A stretch of 11,801 nucleotides of DNA, taken from NCBI GenBank assembly GCA_004525465.1, contig SPCN01000045.1, positions 1 to 11,801 on the forward strand. The letters run 5' to 3'. The notes under the pieces were generated by a model, which was given only the letters and a program-made list of their open reading frames with translations, did not search any database and was not told the DNA's origin. Position 1 is the stretch's first letter. The number at the start of each line of letters is the position of its first letter. This DNA is from Chrysiogenales bacterium. Lineage in GTDB: Bacteria; Acidobacteriota; Aminicenantia; UBA2199. Positions 1-6,566 of the stretch are shown one piece after another. The position numbers were made by a program, and so were the translations under genes.

Positions 1-1092
1 GACATCAAGGAAATGTCCAGGATCGTCCTGGAAAAAGAAGGCAAAACCGCCCTGCAATACGGTCCCACCGAAGGCGACAACCGCCTGCGCGAGGAACTGG
101 CCAAAATGATGAACAAGGACGGGGTGAACATCAGCAGCGACCATATCCTGATCGTCACTTCATCCCAGCAGGGGCTGGACCTGGTGGGGAAAATATTCGT
201 GGATCCGGGCGATGTGATCATGGTTAGTCGGCCTACCTATGTCGGTGCCATCCAGGCTTTCCACTCCTACGGGGCAAAAATGCTGGGCATTGAATTGGAC
301 CAGGAAGGCACCCAGACGATCCTGCTGGAAGCAGAGATAGTCAAGCTTGCCGCCAAGGGCAGCAAGCCGAAATTCATATACGAAATTCCCGATTTTCAGA
401 ACCCGTCGGGAATAACCATGAGTCTGAAAAGAAGAAAGGAACTCATCCGCATAGCCGAAAAATACGACCTGATCATCGTCGAAGATTCGCCCTACCGTCA
501 GCTGCGCTTCGAAGGCAAACCTGAACCGTCGCTGATCGGCATGAACTCCGAACGGATCCTTTCCCTGTATACCTTCAGCAAGATCCTGCTGCCCGGGTTC
601 CGGTTGGGCTGGATGGCCGGTCCCAGCGAATTGATCCAAAAAGCGGTGACAGCCAAGCAGTCGGTCGACCTGTGCTCCTCCCCGTTCAATCAATCTATCC
701 TATATGAATACCTGAGCCGCGGCCTTCTGGAAAAACAGATCCTAATTATCAGCAAAGCCTATAAGGAAAAAAGGGATTTCATGCTGGACAGAATGGCCCA
801 GTACATGCCCAAACTTCCAGGACTTAAATGGACCCAACCCCAGGGCGGCTTGTTCCTATGGGTCACCCTGCCGGAAAGCATGGATGCCGGCGAAATGTTC
901 ATGGCCGCTGTTGAAAAGCAGGTGGCCTACGTCGTGGGCTCAGCTTTTTATCCCGACAGCGGCGGCAGCAATTGCTTCCGCATGAATTTCTCCTATTCGA
1001 GCATGGCCGAGATCGAGGAAGGGGTGAAACGCCTGGCCCAGGTCATCGACACTTGGAAAGGCCGCCGGGAAACTTCGATTATTACGCCGTGA
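1..1092 (+). CDS. PLP-dependent aminotransferase, 2-aminoadipate/MocR-like class I/II, 5'-truncated
   Basis: Fold-type I aminotransferase that would move an amino group between an amino acid and a 2-oxo acid in the cytoplasm. The reading frame is open to base 1 (codons D-I-K-E precede the first ATG at 13), and the roughly 40-50 N-terminal residues normal for this family are absent, so the true start lies outside the window. Counting from the ATG at 13: the NPSG turn at 130-133 (Asn contacts PLP), Asp158 in VEDSPYR (pyridine nitrogen) with Tyr161, the Schiff-base Lys190 in TFSKILLPGFRLGW, and Arg323 in FRMNFS (substrate carboxylate). The pattern best matches LysN/2-aminoadipate transaminases and related aromatic or branched-chain aminotransferases. 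No MocR DNA-binding domain is visible, though one could lie upstream. Substrate cannot be decided. It ends at TGA 1090-1092 and converges on the radical SAM gene. Confidence 0.9.
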   Translation, partial: DIKEMSRIVLEKEGKTALQYGPTEGDNRLREELAKMMNKDGVNISSDHILIVTSSQQGLDLVGKIFVDPGDVIMVSRPTYVGAIQAFHSYGAKMLGIELDQEGTQTILLEAEIVKLAAKGSKPKFIYEIPDFQNPSGITMSLKRRKELIRIAEKYDLIIVEDSPYRQLRFEGKPEPSLIGMNSERILSLYTFSKILLPGFRLGWMAGPSELIQKAVTAKQSVDLCSSPFNQSILYEYLSRGLLEKQILIISKAYKEKRDFMLDRMAQYMPKLPGLKWTQPQGGLFLWVTLPESMDAGEMFMAAVEKQVAYVVGSAFYPDSGGSNCFRMNFSYSSMAEIEEGVKRLAQVIDTWKGRRETSIITP

Positions 1093-1099
1093 AGAAGCA

Positions 1100-1139
1100 G
1101 TTAAAGCGTTGAATGGTTGAAGGGTTGAAGTGTTAAGAA
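1100..1139. repeat. Five-copy degenerate 8-bp tandem repeat (GTTGAAGN)
   Basis: Five consecutive octamers in the convergent intergenic gap: GTTAAAGC (1100), GTTGAATG (1108), GTTGAAGG (1116), GTTGAAGT (1124), GTTAAGAA (1132). All share GTT-R-A. The rest of the 1093-1166 gap is AT-leaning sequence with no gene and no convincing terminator hairpin for either converging gene. Confidence 0.75.
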
Positions 1140-1166
1140 TAAGAAGCGAAATCTAAGGACAAGGCA

Positions 1167-2498
1167 CTACTCGGAAATATTGAGGGGTATCCAAAGGACG
1201 GGAGAGCCGCCTTTTTCGAACCAATCAGCGCCTTCACTGACCATGTCAAATTTCAGCCAGTAATCACCACTGCTGCTGACAACAGGCAACTCCAGTTTCA
1301 CTATAGCTTTATCTCCCCCGGCCAGGGGACGGGGCAGGAAAGCCCTGGCGAAATTCAATTCCAGCAATTTTTTTTCTGCATCGTGAAGCTGCGCGCCCAG
1401 CCTGACCCAGCGCCGTCCTGAAAAGGCCTGGGTGATCCAGGTAGCGCCGCCGCGGTTTTTCACAGCAACATCCAGGACAATTTTCTGAGTGCTAGACCCA
1501 GTGAGACGTTTTTTCCCTACTTTGATCCTGGCGATATACCGGGTACTTTTCAACGCCGAACCGATCTGGCTTGAATCCCATATCTGGTAAAAGATCCTTT
1601 TCCAGGCCGGGCTGCCGATCCGATATTTTTCTGAAGCCGCACCGACTGGATGATCGGTGATCTCCCAGGTCAGACGGTCGACGCCGATTTTATTTGCCAA
1701 AAGCTTGGTCTTGGCCATCTGCCAGAAGGAGTCATTCCACTTGAACAAGATATAGCGCCAGTTGATGAACGGCACTTCCCGCCCCAGACGCCTTTTCTCT
1801 TTTACCAGCGCCGCCATATTTTTCAGCAGTTTGGCGAAATCGCCGCCCTGGCGATAACGGCCATAGACGCGTTGGTCGGCACCATCAACGGAAAACGTGA
1901 CCTCGTCGATGCCCGATTCGGCCAAGCGCGTTATTTTTTTTTCATCAAGCAGCAGGCCGTTGGTGCTGGTGTATAAATAAATATGTGGATATTTTTTTTT
2001 TATGTGCTCTATCATGTCCAGGGCCTGGGGGTGAACGAATGGTTCTCCATAATTGAAGAAATCTAGGCGGATCAGCCCCGGGCCGATCTCCTCAAGCAGG
2101 AGCCGGAATTCTTCCCCGGGAAAAAACTTCCTTTCCCTGGTGGCTACCAGACCGGCTCCCGGGGCACAAACAGCCTGGAAACAGTTCAAATTGCAGACAA
2201 TCGTGGGTTCGAAGAAGATCCGGGGGAGAATTTCCAAATCGACAGGTTGCTGAGGGATCGGCGCCCCGTCTTTAAGGTTTTTTTTTAATCCGCAATCAAG
2301 ACAAAATCCGGAAAAACCGGCATTCAACTCTTGTCTGATCTGCCGCACTTTGGCACTGCGCCAGATATCAATCAGCTTGTTTTCTCGCAAATGCCCCAGC
2401 GGCCTTTCACCCTTGGGATCGGCGCAGCCACAGACCACCTTGCCATCACAAAGCACCACCAGGATATTGAATATCCAATCGCAGGTGAATCGTGCCAC
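1167..2498 (-). CDS. Radical SAM protein with N-terminal SPASM-like domain and C-terminal beta-sandwich
   Basis: 443 residues from a GTG start. Three parts are visible. Residues 1-75 resemble a SPASM auxiliary-cluster domain (C6, C17, C23, C25, C66, C69, with DGKVVCGC and the LGHLREN..IW pattern), but at the N-terminus instead of the usual C-terminus. Residues about 90-310 are the radical SAM core: E-P-T-I-V-C102-NLN-C106-FQAV-C111, followed by FNYGEP (glycine-rich SAM-contact motif) and STNG and SVDG strands. The cysteine spacing is CX3CX4C, not CX3CX2C. Residues about 325-443 form a beta-rich domain (VKNRGGATW, LGAQLHD, ARAFLPRPL, LKFDMVSEGADWF), like Ig-like tails seen on some carbohydrate-related enzymes. 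Substrate unknown; a peptide- or glycan-modifying enzyme is possible. The GTG directly follows the mglA stop with no good Shine-Dalgarno, suggesting translational coupling. A downstream start would lose C6. Confidence 0.85.
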   Translation of the reverse strand: MARFTCDWIFNILVVLCDGKVVCGCADPKGERPLGHLRENKLIDIWRSAKVRQIRQELNAGFSGFCLDCGLKKNLKDGAPIPQQPVDLEILPRIFFEPTIVCNLNCFQAVCAPGAGLVATRERKFFPGEEFRLLLEEIGPGLIRLDFFNYGEPFVHPQALDMIEHIKKKYPHIYLYTSTNGLLLDEKKITRLAESGIDEVTFSVDGADQRVYGRYRQGGDFAKLLKNMAALVKEKRRLGREVPFINWRYILFKWNDSFWQMAKTKLLANKIGVDRLTWEITDHPVGAASEKYRIGSPAWKRIFYQIWDSSQIGSALKSTRYIARIKVGKKRLTGSSTQKIVLDVAVKNRGGATWITQAFSGRRWVRLGAQLHDAEKKLLELNFARAFLPRPLAGGDKAIVKLELPVVSSSGDYWLKFDMVSEGADWFEKGGSPVLWIPLNISE

Positions 2499-3089
2499 TT
2501 AACCGATTTTGTTCTTGATTTCGGACATGATCAGTTTGGAAATGGCCTTCAGCGTATCCACCACTCCGTCGCCCTTGTAGGCGACGGCTTCAAGCACCGG
2601 CTCTTCTTTTCTTCTCAGCACACCGATCAGCTCGTTGGCCGGGGAAATATTGGGCAGATCACGTTTGTTCAGCTGCAGGACATAGGGAATGGTAGCAAAA
2701 TCTATCTTGTAATCACGCAAGTTTTCCAGCATGTCCTGGATGCTTTCGATATTGGCCTCATAGCGCTCGGTCTGCGAGTCGGCCACAAACACCAAGCCGT
2801 CCACGCCTTTCAGAATGAGCTTGCGTGAGGCGCTGTAATAGATCTGTCCGGGAACCGTGTAAAGGTGGAAGCGCACCTTGTAGTCCTTGATGGTCCCCAG
2901 GTCCAGGGGGAAAAAATCAAAGAACAACGTTCGTTCGGTTTCGGTGGCCAAGCTCACCAGTTTGCCCTTGTTGTCTTTCTTTATTTTTTCATAAATATAC
3001 TTGATGTTGGTTGTTTTGCCACTCAGGCCGGGACCGTAATATACGATTTTAAAATTGATCTCTCTGGTGGAATAATTTAGGAATGACAA
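2499..3089 (-). CDS. mglA: MglA-like small Ras-family GTPase
   Basis: 196 residues, close to the usual MglA length. Small cytoplasmic GTPase of the bacterial MglA family, which in Myxococcus sets cell polarity for motility; its role here is not shown. Visible motifs: Walker A GPGLSGKT at 19-26; a G3 motif T78-V-P-G-Q, with Thr in place of the Asp found in most Ras proteins, which is the MglA hallmark; and NKRD at 141-144 for guanine specificity. The start is TTG at 3089-3087. A GGAG 7 nt upstream lies inside the last codons of mglB, and only 2 nt separate the mglB TAA from this start, so the two are probably translated together. The gene ends with TAA (2501-2499) directly before the radical SAM start. 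Family assignment is firm; the symbol is by homology only. Confidence 0.92.
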   Translation of the reverse strand: MSFLNYSTREINFKIVYYGPGLSGKTTNIKYIYEKIKKDNKGKLVSLATETERTLFFDFFPLDLGTIKDYKVRFHLYTVPGQIYYSASRKLILKGVDGLVFVADSQTERYEANIESIQDMLENLRDYKIDFATIPYVLQLNKRDLPNISPANELIGVLRRKEEPVLEAVAYKGDGVVDTLKAISKLIMSEIKNKIG

Positions 3090-3091
3090 AT

Positions 3092-3580
3092 TTAATCTCC
3101 AAAAATGCGATCGATGTCTTCATCGGAAACCCCTTCAAAGGGAGAAACGCCGGGGATCTTTTCGGAGGCTTTCAGCTTTTTGTTAATGGTTTGGAAGACC
3201 TTGACCAGCTCATCCATGGCGCTGCGCACCCGGAAACGGACCAACCCCAGGTTTGAAGTGTTGTCAAAAATAACCACCAGCATGGTGCGGTCATTTACCA
3301 GTGAAATGTGCAGGCTTTCCTTAGCGGATTCGTTCAGAACGGCGGTAAAATTTTCGATTTTCAACATCTGGGCGATGCTGTTAATGGCGGCGACGCTGCC
3401 GGCGATTAATGAAGAAATGGAATTCAAGTTGATGTCATCCATTTCTCCGGATGAGGCAATGCAATGGCCTTCCGAATCAGTGATGAATACGGCTTTGCCG
3501 CTGGTGTTGCTTTTTAATTTTCGAAGAATTTCCTTTATCAGCACATATTCTTCATTGTAAATAATAAAATTTTCTTGCAT
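3092..3580 (-). CDS. Roadblock/LC7 domain protein, MglB-like GTPase regulator
   Basis: 162 residues with one roadblock/LC7 fold at about 10-130: a basic amphipathic helix (IKEILRKLKS), the strand pair AVFITDSEGHCIASSG, a long Ala/Ser helix (LIAGSVAAINSIAQML), then SLHISLVNDRTMLVVIFD and a final helix. Proteins of this family form dimers that bind MglA-type GTPases, MglB acting as the GTPase-activating protein. The gene immediately precedes the MglA-like gene with a 2-nt gap, which supports that partnership. The acidic C-terminal tail (SDEDIDRIFGD) is probably disordered. The ATG at 3580 has AGGAG about 18 nt upstream, too far to be ideal, and a weaker AAGAA nearer. An extended -10 promoter lies about 60 bp upstream, so it can be transcribed separately from recR. 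It could instead regulate another GTPase. Confidence 0.88.
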   Translation of the reverse strand: MQENFIIYNEEYVLIKEILRKLKSNTSGKAVFITDSEGHCIASSGEMDDINLNSISSLIAGSVAAINSIAQMLKIENFTAVLNESAKESLHISLVNDRTMLVVIFDNTSNLGLVRFRVRSAMDELVKVFQTINKKLKASEKIPGVSPFEGVSDEDIDRIFGD

Positions 3581-3641
3581 TTTTTATTCTTATTTCAACT
3601 CCTGGGCAAATGGGTATGCCATTTTTTACTCATACACATGA

Positions 3642-3650
3642 ATTATAGCA
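3642..3650 (-). promoter_or_regulatory. Extended -10 promoter for the mglB-mglA-radical SAM operon
   Basis: On the minus strand the sequence reads TGC-TATAAT, a perfect TGnTATAAT extended -10 element (TATAAT at 3647-3642, TG at 3650-3649). No good -35 hexamer sits at 17 bp; TTGATG lies 21 nt further up. Extended -10 promoters tolerate a weak -35. The predicted start of transcription is near 3635, giving a leader of about 55 nt before the mglB ATG. The box overlaps the stop codon of the upstream micro-ORF. Confidence 0.5.
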
Positions 3651-3684
3651 TTGCGGAAAATAAAACGCCATCAACATTTTTCAT
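3643..3684 (-). CDS. Candidate 13-residue micro-ORF after recR
   Basis: ATG at 3684-3682 reads MKNVDGVLFSAML and stops with TAA at 3645-3643. It has the best Shine-Dalgarno site of the region: AGGAGG overlapping the recR TAG stop, 5 nt before the ATG. The next gene, mglB, starts 62 nt further on and has a poorer site. It could be a coupled leader peptide, the remnant start of a lost gene, or chance. The peptide matches nothing I recognise. Confidence 0.3.
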   Translation of the reverse strand: MKNVDGVLFSAML

Positions 3685-3693
3685 TAAGACCTC

Positions 3694-4296
3694 CTACTTT
3701 ACTTCCAGGCGGCCTTCAATGGCCTTGGCGATCGTCACTTCGTCGGCATAATCCAGATCGGCGCCCACCGGCAGTCCCTGCGCGATCCGCGAAATGGTAA
3801 TTTTATACTGGCGGAGAATTTCTGTCAAATAATGAGCGGTGGCGCTGCCTTCAGTGGTCGGACTGGTGGCCAAAATCACCTCGCGGAAACTTCCGTTTTT
3901 GATCCGTTCGACAAGGCCGGAAATCCGCAATTCATCGGGGCCGATGCCGCGGATCGGCGACAGGTTGCCCATCAGGACATGATAATGACCATGGAACAAG
4001 CCGGTTTTTTCTATGGAATGAATATTGAACGGTTCCTCGACCACGCAGATCTTTTCGCTATCGCGCTCAGAGCTGGAACATATTTCACAAGGTTCGATGG
4101 CGGTGATGTTGTTACAGATCGAACAATAAAATATTTTTTCACGAGCCTGGACAATGGCTTCGGCCAGGGCCAGGGCCTTCTTTTTATCGGTCCGCAACAG
4201 GTAAAAAGCGATCCTTTGCGCCGACTTGCGGCCGATGCCAGGGATTTTTTTCAATTCCTCGATCATACGGGCCAGAGGCGGGGTGTAATCAATCAT
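3694..4296 (-). CDS. recR: Recombination mediator protein RecR
   Basis: 200 residues, the standard RecR length. With RecF and RecO it helps load RecA on gapped DNA in cytoplasmic recombinational repair. Domains in order: helix-hairpin-helix with KIPGIGRKSAQR (17-28); a C4 zinc site at C58, C61, C70 and C73; a Toprim domain beginning ICVVEEPFN; and the conserved C-terminal stretch GLPVGADLDYADEVT. The ATG at 4296 places PPLARMIEELKKIPGIG where RecR proteins normally begin, although no clear Shine-Dalgarno precedes it; the next in-frame Met (residue 11) would remove part of the first helix. It follows ybaB by 39 nt in the classic dnaX-ybaB-recR order and probably shares its transcript. All key residues are present. 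Confidence 0.97.
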   Translation of the reverse strand: MIDYTPPLARMIEELKKIPGIGRKSAQRIAFYLLRTDKKKALALAEAIVQAREKIFYCSICNNITAIEPCEICSSSERDSEKICVVEEPFNIHSIEKTGLFHGHYHVLMGNLSPIRGIGPDELRISGLVERIKNGSFREVILATSPTTEGSATAHYLTEILRQYKITISRIAQGLPVGADLDYADEVTIAKAIEGRLEVK

Positions 4297-4335
4297 GACC
4301 GGAAGGGATTTGGCCGGGCCACAGTGACACCAACA

Positions 4336-4656
4336 CTACAGGGCGCCGAAAGGAAAACCGCCGGGCATGCCGCCAGCCATCCCGCCCAAACCGCTTTTTA
4401 ATTTCTCTTCGACTTTGGTCTGTGCATCGTTGACCGCTGCCAGAATTAGGTCTTGCAGCATTTCGATATCCGCCGGGTCCACTACTTCGGAAGCAATGCG
4501 CAGGGCTTTCAGTCGCTTATGCCCATCCATGTTGACCGCGACCATGCCGCCGCCGGCATTGCCTTCCACGTTGATGGCGTCCATTTCCTCTTCCATGCGC
4601 TTGGCCATATTCTTGGCCATGCCCATCATTTGATTCATATCCGGCATTTTAGGCAT
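4336..4656 (-). CDS. ybaB: YbaB/EbfC-family nucleoid-associated protein
   Basis: 106 residues from the ATG at 4656. YbaB/EbfC proteins are small dimeric DNA-binding, nucleoid-associated proteins. Visible features: a Met-rich amphipathic N-terminal helix (MNQMMGMAKNMAKRMEEEM), a Gly-rich turn then the strand MVAVNMDGHKRLKALRI, the acidic segment VVDPADIEMLQDLILAAVNDA typical of the family, and a Gly/Met/Phe-rich tail. A longer frame starts at 4686, but the ATG at 4656 is preferred: GGGAGG sits 5 nt upstream and the encoded length matches the family. This start overlaps the end of dnaX by 8 nt, which implies translational coupling. dnaX-ybaB-recR is a widely conserved operon. Confidence 0.95.
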   Translation of the reverse strand: MPKMPDMNQMMGMAKNMAKRMEEEMDAINVEGNAGGGMVAVNMDGHKRLKALRIASEVVDPADIEMLQDLILAAVNDAQTKVEEKLKSGLGGMAGGMPGGFPFGAL

Positions 4657-6214
4657 CCTTGCCTCCCTTGACGCTTTCCACGGCAATCACGTTGCCTTTG
4701 ATCTTATCTTTCAAGCTTTTGATCTTTTTATCGCTCTTCAGGTCCTGGACGATCCGGTTTTCGCTCGCATCGGATTTTTGCGGCTGAAGAACAATCTCCA
4801 AGCCGATCTCCTTGCCAGCCAGGACTTTAACCAACTCATGCAGGTAGGGCTTGTTCTCTTTCAACAATTTTCCGGCATTTTCAAAATTGGCGCCCACTTC
4901 AATGACCAGCGCGTTGTCGCGCACGACCAGGGATGATGAGCTCAGCACCGAAGCCAAGCGCGGTTTTTCTTTTTCAATTTGCGTTTTCAATTCCACTATC
5001 CAATCGGCATCCCCGACCTTGGACGGCGGATTCTCAAGCGGCCTGGCCTGGGACGGTGCGGTCGCCGTCGTCACGGTTGTCGGTTTCAGGTCCTTGATTT
5101 TCATCAAGTATTCTTCGATGCTGACCAGAGCCGAAAAATAGCTCAGTTTCAAAAACATGTATTCCAGGATGATGGAAGGGTGTTCGGTATTGCGGATGGT
5201 TTGCTCCAATTCTTTCACCGCATTGAAAAATCTGAGCAGCTCCACTTCGTTGACTCCCTTGACGATCTCCTTGATCTCGGTGATGTTTTCCGGATTAAGG
5301 TTGTGCAGTCGCTCGGCGTCGGGAATGGACTTGATAACGATCACGTCGCGGATAAAACGCAGGTATTCGGTATAAAAAAAGCGCAGGTCGGTGCCGCGTT
5401 CGATCAGCTGGTTGATCTGCTCGATAATGCCTTTGCGGTTCTGGCTGAAAACGTGCCGGGTCAGAATGATGAATGTTTCCTCGGCGATGATCCCCAATAT
5501 CGCCACTACATCGTCATCCTTGACGTCACCGCTGGAAATGGCGATGGCCTGGTCAAGGATTTTTTTGGCGTCGCGCAAGCTGCCTTCGGCCGATTTGGCG
5601 ATCAGGTACAGGGAATATTCCGATATCTTGATCGCTTCCTTTTGGCAGATATCTTTCAGAACCTGCTTGATGACCTCGAAGGGAATACGCTTGAACTCAA
5701 AATGCTGGCAGCGGGAAACAATTGTGGCCGGGATCTTGTGGAAATCAGTCGTGGCCATGATGAATATGGTATGCTCGGGAGGCTCCTCAATGGTTTTGAG
5801 CAAAGCATTCCATGCCGCGTTGGATAACATGTGCACTTCATCAATGACCACAATGCGAAAACGATTTTTTAAAGGCTTGTATTTTACAGTATCGCGTAAG
5901 CTGCGCACCTCGTTGACCCCGTTGTTGGAAGCCCCGTCGATCTCCAGGTAGTCAGCGGAATTGTCTTCGGTGATCTCAATGCAGGTCTGGCACTGGTTGC
6001 AGGGTTCGATGGCCGGTCCTTTCTCGCAGTTCAAGGCTTTGGCCAGGATGCGGGCCGACGAAGTTTTACCAACTCCCTTCATGCCGGAAAAAATCAGGGC
6101 CGGATATACCTTGTTCATGGCAATGGCATTTTGCAGGGTTTTGCTGATGCTGGCCTGACCGATCAGTTCGGCGAATTTCTGCGGCCGGTATTTTCTGGCT
6201 AAGGCAAGATACAT
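4649..6214 (-). CDS. dnaX: DNA polymerase III subunit gamma/tau
   Basis: 521 residues; the AAA+ motor of the clamp loader, which loads the sliding clamp and, in the tau form, tethers the polymerase. Motifs: RKYRPQKF near the N-terminus; Walker A GMKGVGKT at 44-51; the zinc module C63, C72, C75, C78; Walker B VVIDEVH at 122-128; sensor 1 around MATTD (153-157); and the arginine-finger motif SRC at 167-169. The collar domain follows to about 370, then a variable Thr/Ala/Pro linker and a C-terminal tau-like domain with KTQIEKEKPRLASVLSSS. It is shorter than the E. coli protein (643 aa). The ATG at 6214 has only a weak GAG 8 nt upstream. It begins 21 nt after the SRP RNA, so transcription likely depends on readthrough from the RNA genes. 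I see no gamma-type frameshift site at the domain boundary. Confidence 0.97.
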   Translation of the reverse strand: MYLALARKYRPQKFAELIGQASISKTLQNAIAMNKVYPALIFSGMKGVGKTSSARILAKALNCEKGPAIEPCNQCQTCIEITEDNSADYLEIDGASNNGVNEVRSLRDTVKYKPLKNRFRIVVIDEVHMLSNAAWNALLKTIEEPPEHTIFIMATTDFHKIPATIVSRCQHFEFKRIPFEVIKQVLKDICQKEAIKISEYSLYLIAKSAEGSLRDAKKILDQAIAISSGDVKDDDVVAILGIIAEETFIILTRHVFSQNRKGIIEQINQLIERGTDLRFFYTEYLRFIRDVIVIKSIPDAERLHNLNPENITEIKEIVKGVNEVELLRFFNAVKELEQTIRNTEHPSIILEYMFLKLSYFSALVSIEEYLMKIKDLKPTTVTTATAPSQARPLENPPSKVGDADWIVELKTQIEKEKPRLASVLSSSSLVVRDNALVIEVGANFENAGKLLKENKPYLHELVKVLAGKEIGLEIVLQPQKSDASENRIVQDLKSDKKIKSLKDKIKGNVIAVESVKGGKDA

Positions 6215-6230
6215 ATTATTTTCTCATTTT

Positions 6231-6243
6231 AAAAAGGCTCAGG
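6231..6243 (-). terminator. Intrinsic terminator formed by the SRP RNA closing stem
   Basis: The 3' strand of the SRP closing helix (CCTGAGCC, 6243-6236) is followed at once by five T on the minus strand (6235-6231). It pairs with GGCTCAGG at 6333-6326, a whole RNA away, so termination may be inefficient and allow readthrough into dnaX. Confidence 0.45.
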
Positions 6244-6333
6244 AAATCCCGGACACCTGCGAAATTCTACTTATTGCTGCTACCTTTCGGTCCTGACAAG
6301 GTTCATAGGTTCGCACCGCCGGGCTCCTGAGCC
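6236..6333 (-). ncRNA. ffs: Signal recognition particle RNA, small bacterial 4.5S type
   Basis: About 98 nt. The RNA binds Ffh and guides membrane-protein ribosome complexes to the translocon. The minus strand contains the near-universal apical domain: GTCAGGACC, a GAAA tetraloop, then GGTAGCAGC, corresponding to the Ffh-binding internal loops. The ends pair perfectly (GGCTCAGG at 6333-6326 with CCTGAGCC at 6243-6236, extendable by an A-T pair), and CCCGG pairs with CCGGG and GCGAA with TTCGC inside. There is no Alu domain, so it is the short type. It lies between tRNA-Ser and dnaX, a common position for this gene. Exact ends are inferred from the closing helix. Confidence 0.93.
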
Positions 6334-6348
6334 TTGTTCTCTTTTTGG

Positions 6349-6370
6349 CCAGGACCTTTTGCGGCCCTGG
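6349..6370 (-). other. RNA hairpin between tRNA-Ser and SRP RNA
   Basis: Read as minus-strand RNA, CCAGGGCC (6370-6363) pairs with GGUCCUGG (6356-6349) around a GCAAAA loop. The one imperfect pair is a G-U wobble on this strand and an A-C mismatch on the other, so it favours a structure in the minus-strand transcript. No U-run follows, so it is more likely a processing or spacer stem than a terminator. Confidence 0.5.
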
Positions 6371-6385
6371 AGGAACAGGCATCTT

Positions 6386-6472
<87 letters not shown>

Positions 6473-6484
6473 AAACAAAATGTT

Positions 6485-6513
6485 ATTTTATAATTAATTG
6501 AGCTGGAATGCAA
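6485..6513 (-). promoter_or_regulatory. Sigma70-type promoter of tRNA-Ser
   Basis: On the minus strand, -35 TTGCAT (6513-6508), a 17-bp spacer, and -10 TAAAAT (6490-6485). The tRNA begins 12 nt after the -10 box, which fits a very short leader. The rest of the 6473-6566 gap shows no other feature and no clear terminator for the upstream GH13 gene. Confidence 0.6.
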
Positions 6514-6566
6514 GAGCTTAGACGAACTATCGTGAATGGGCGGGGCCGCAGCGTGGACTTTATGCT

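Noticed and set aside
2331..2828. 165-codon plus-strand open frame across the radical SAM and mglA junction
   Set aside because: It is antisense to the start of one real gene and the end of another, with no recognisable domain.
4657..4686. Ten-codon N-terminal extension of ybaB to the ATG at 4686
   Set aside because: It has no family resemblance and overlaps dnaX further; the ATG at 4656 has a well-spaced GGGAGG.
5560..5566. Run of seven A in dnaX (minus strand) as a programmed slippage site for making gamma
   Set aside because: It falls near codon 217, inside the motor/collar part rather than at the domain boundary where gamma normally ends, and seven A is short for transcriptional slippage. 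A TTTAAAA-type heptamer near codon 115 was rejected for the same reason.
4979..5827. 282-codon open frame on the plus strand inside dnaX
   Set aside because: It lies opposite the conserved clamp-loader domains and has no ribosome-binding site or family signature.
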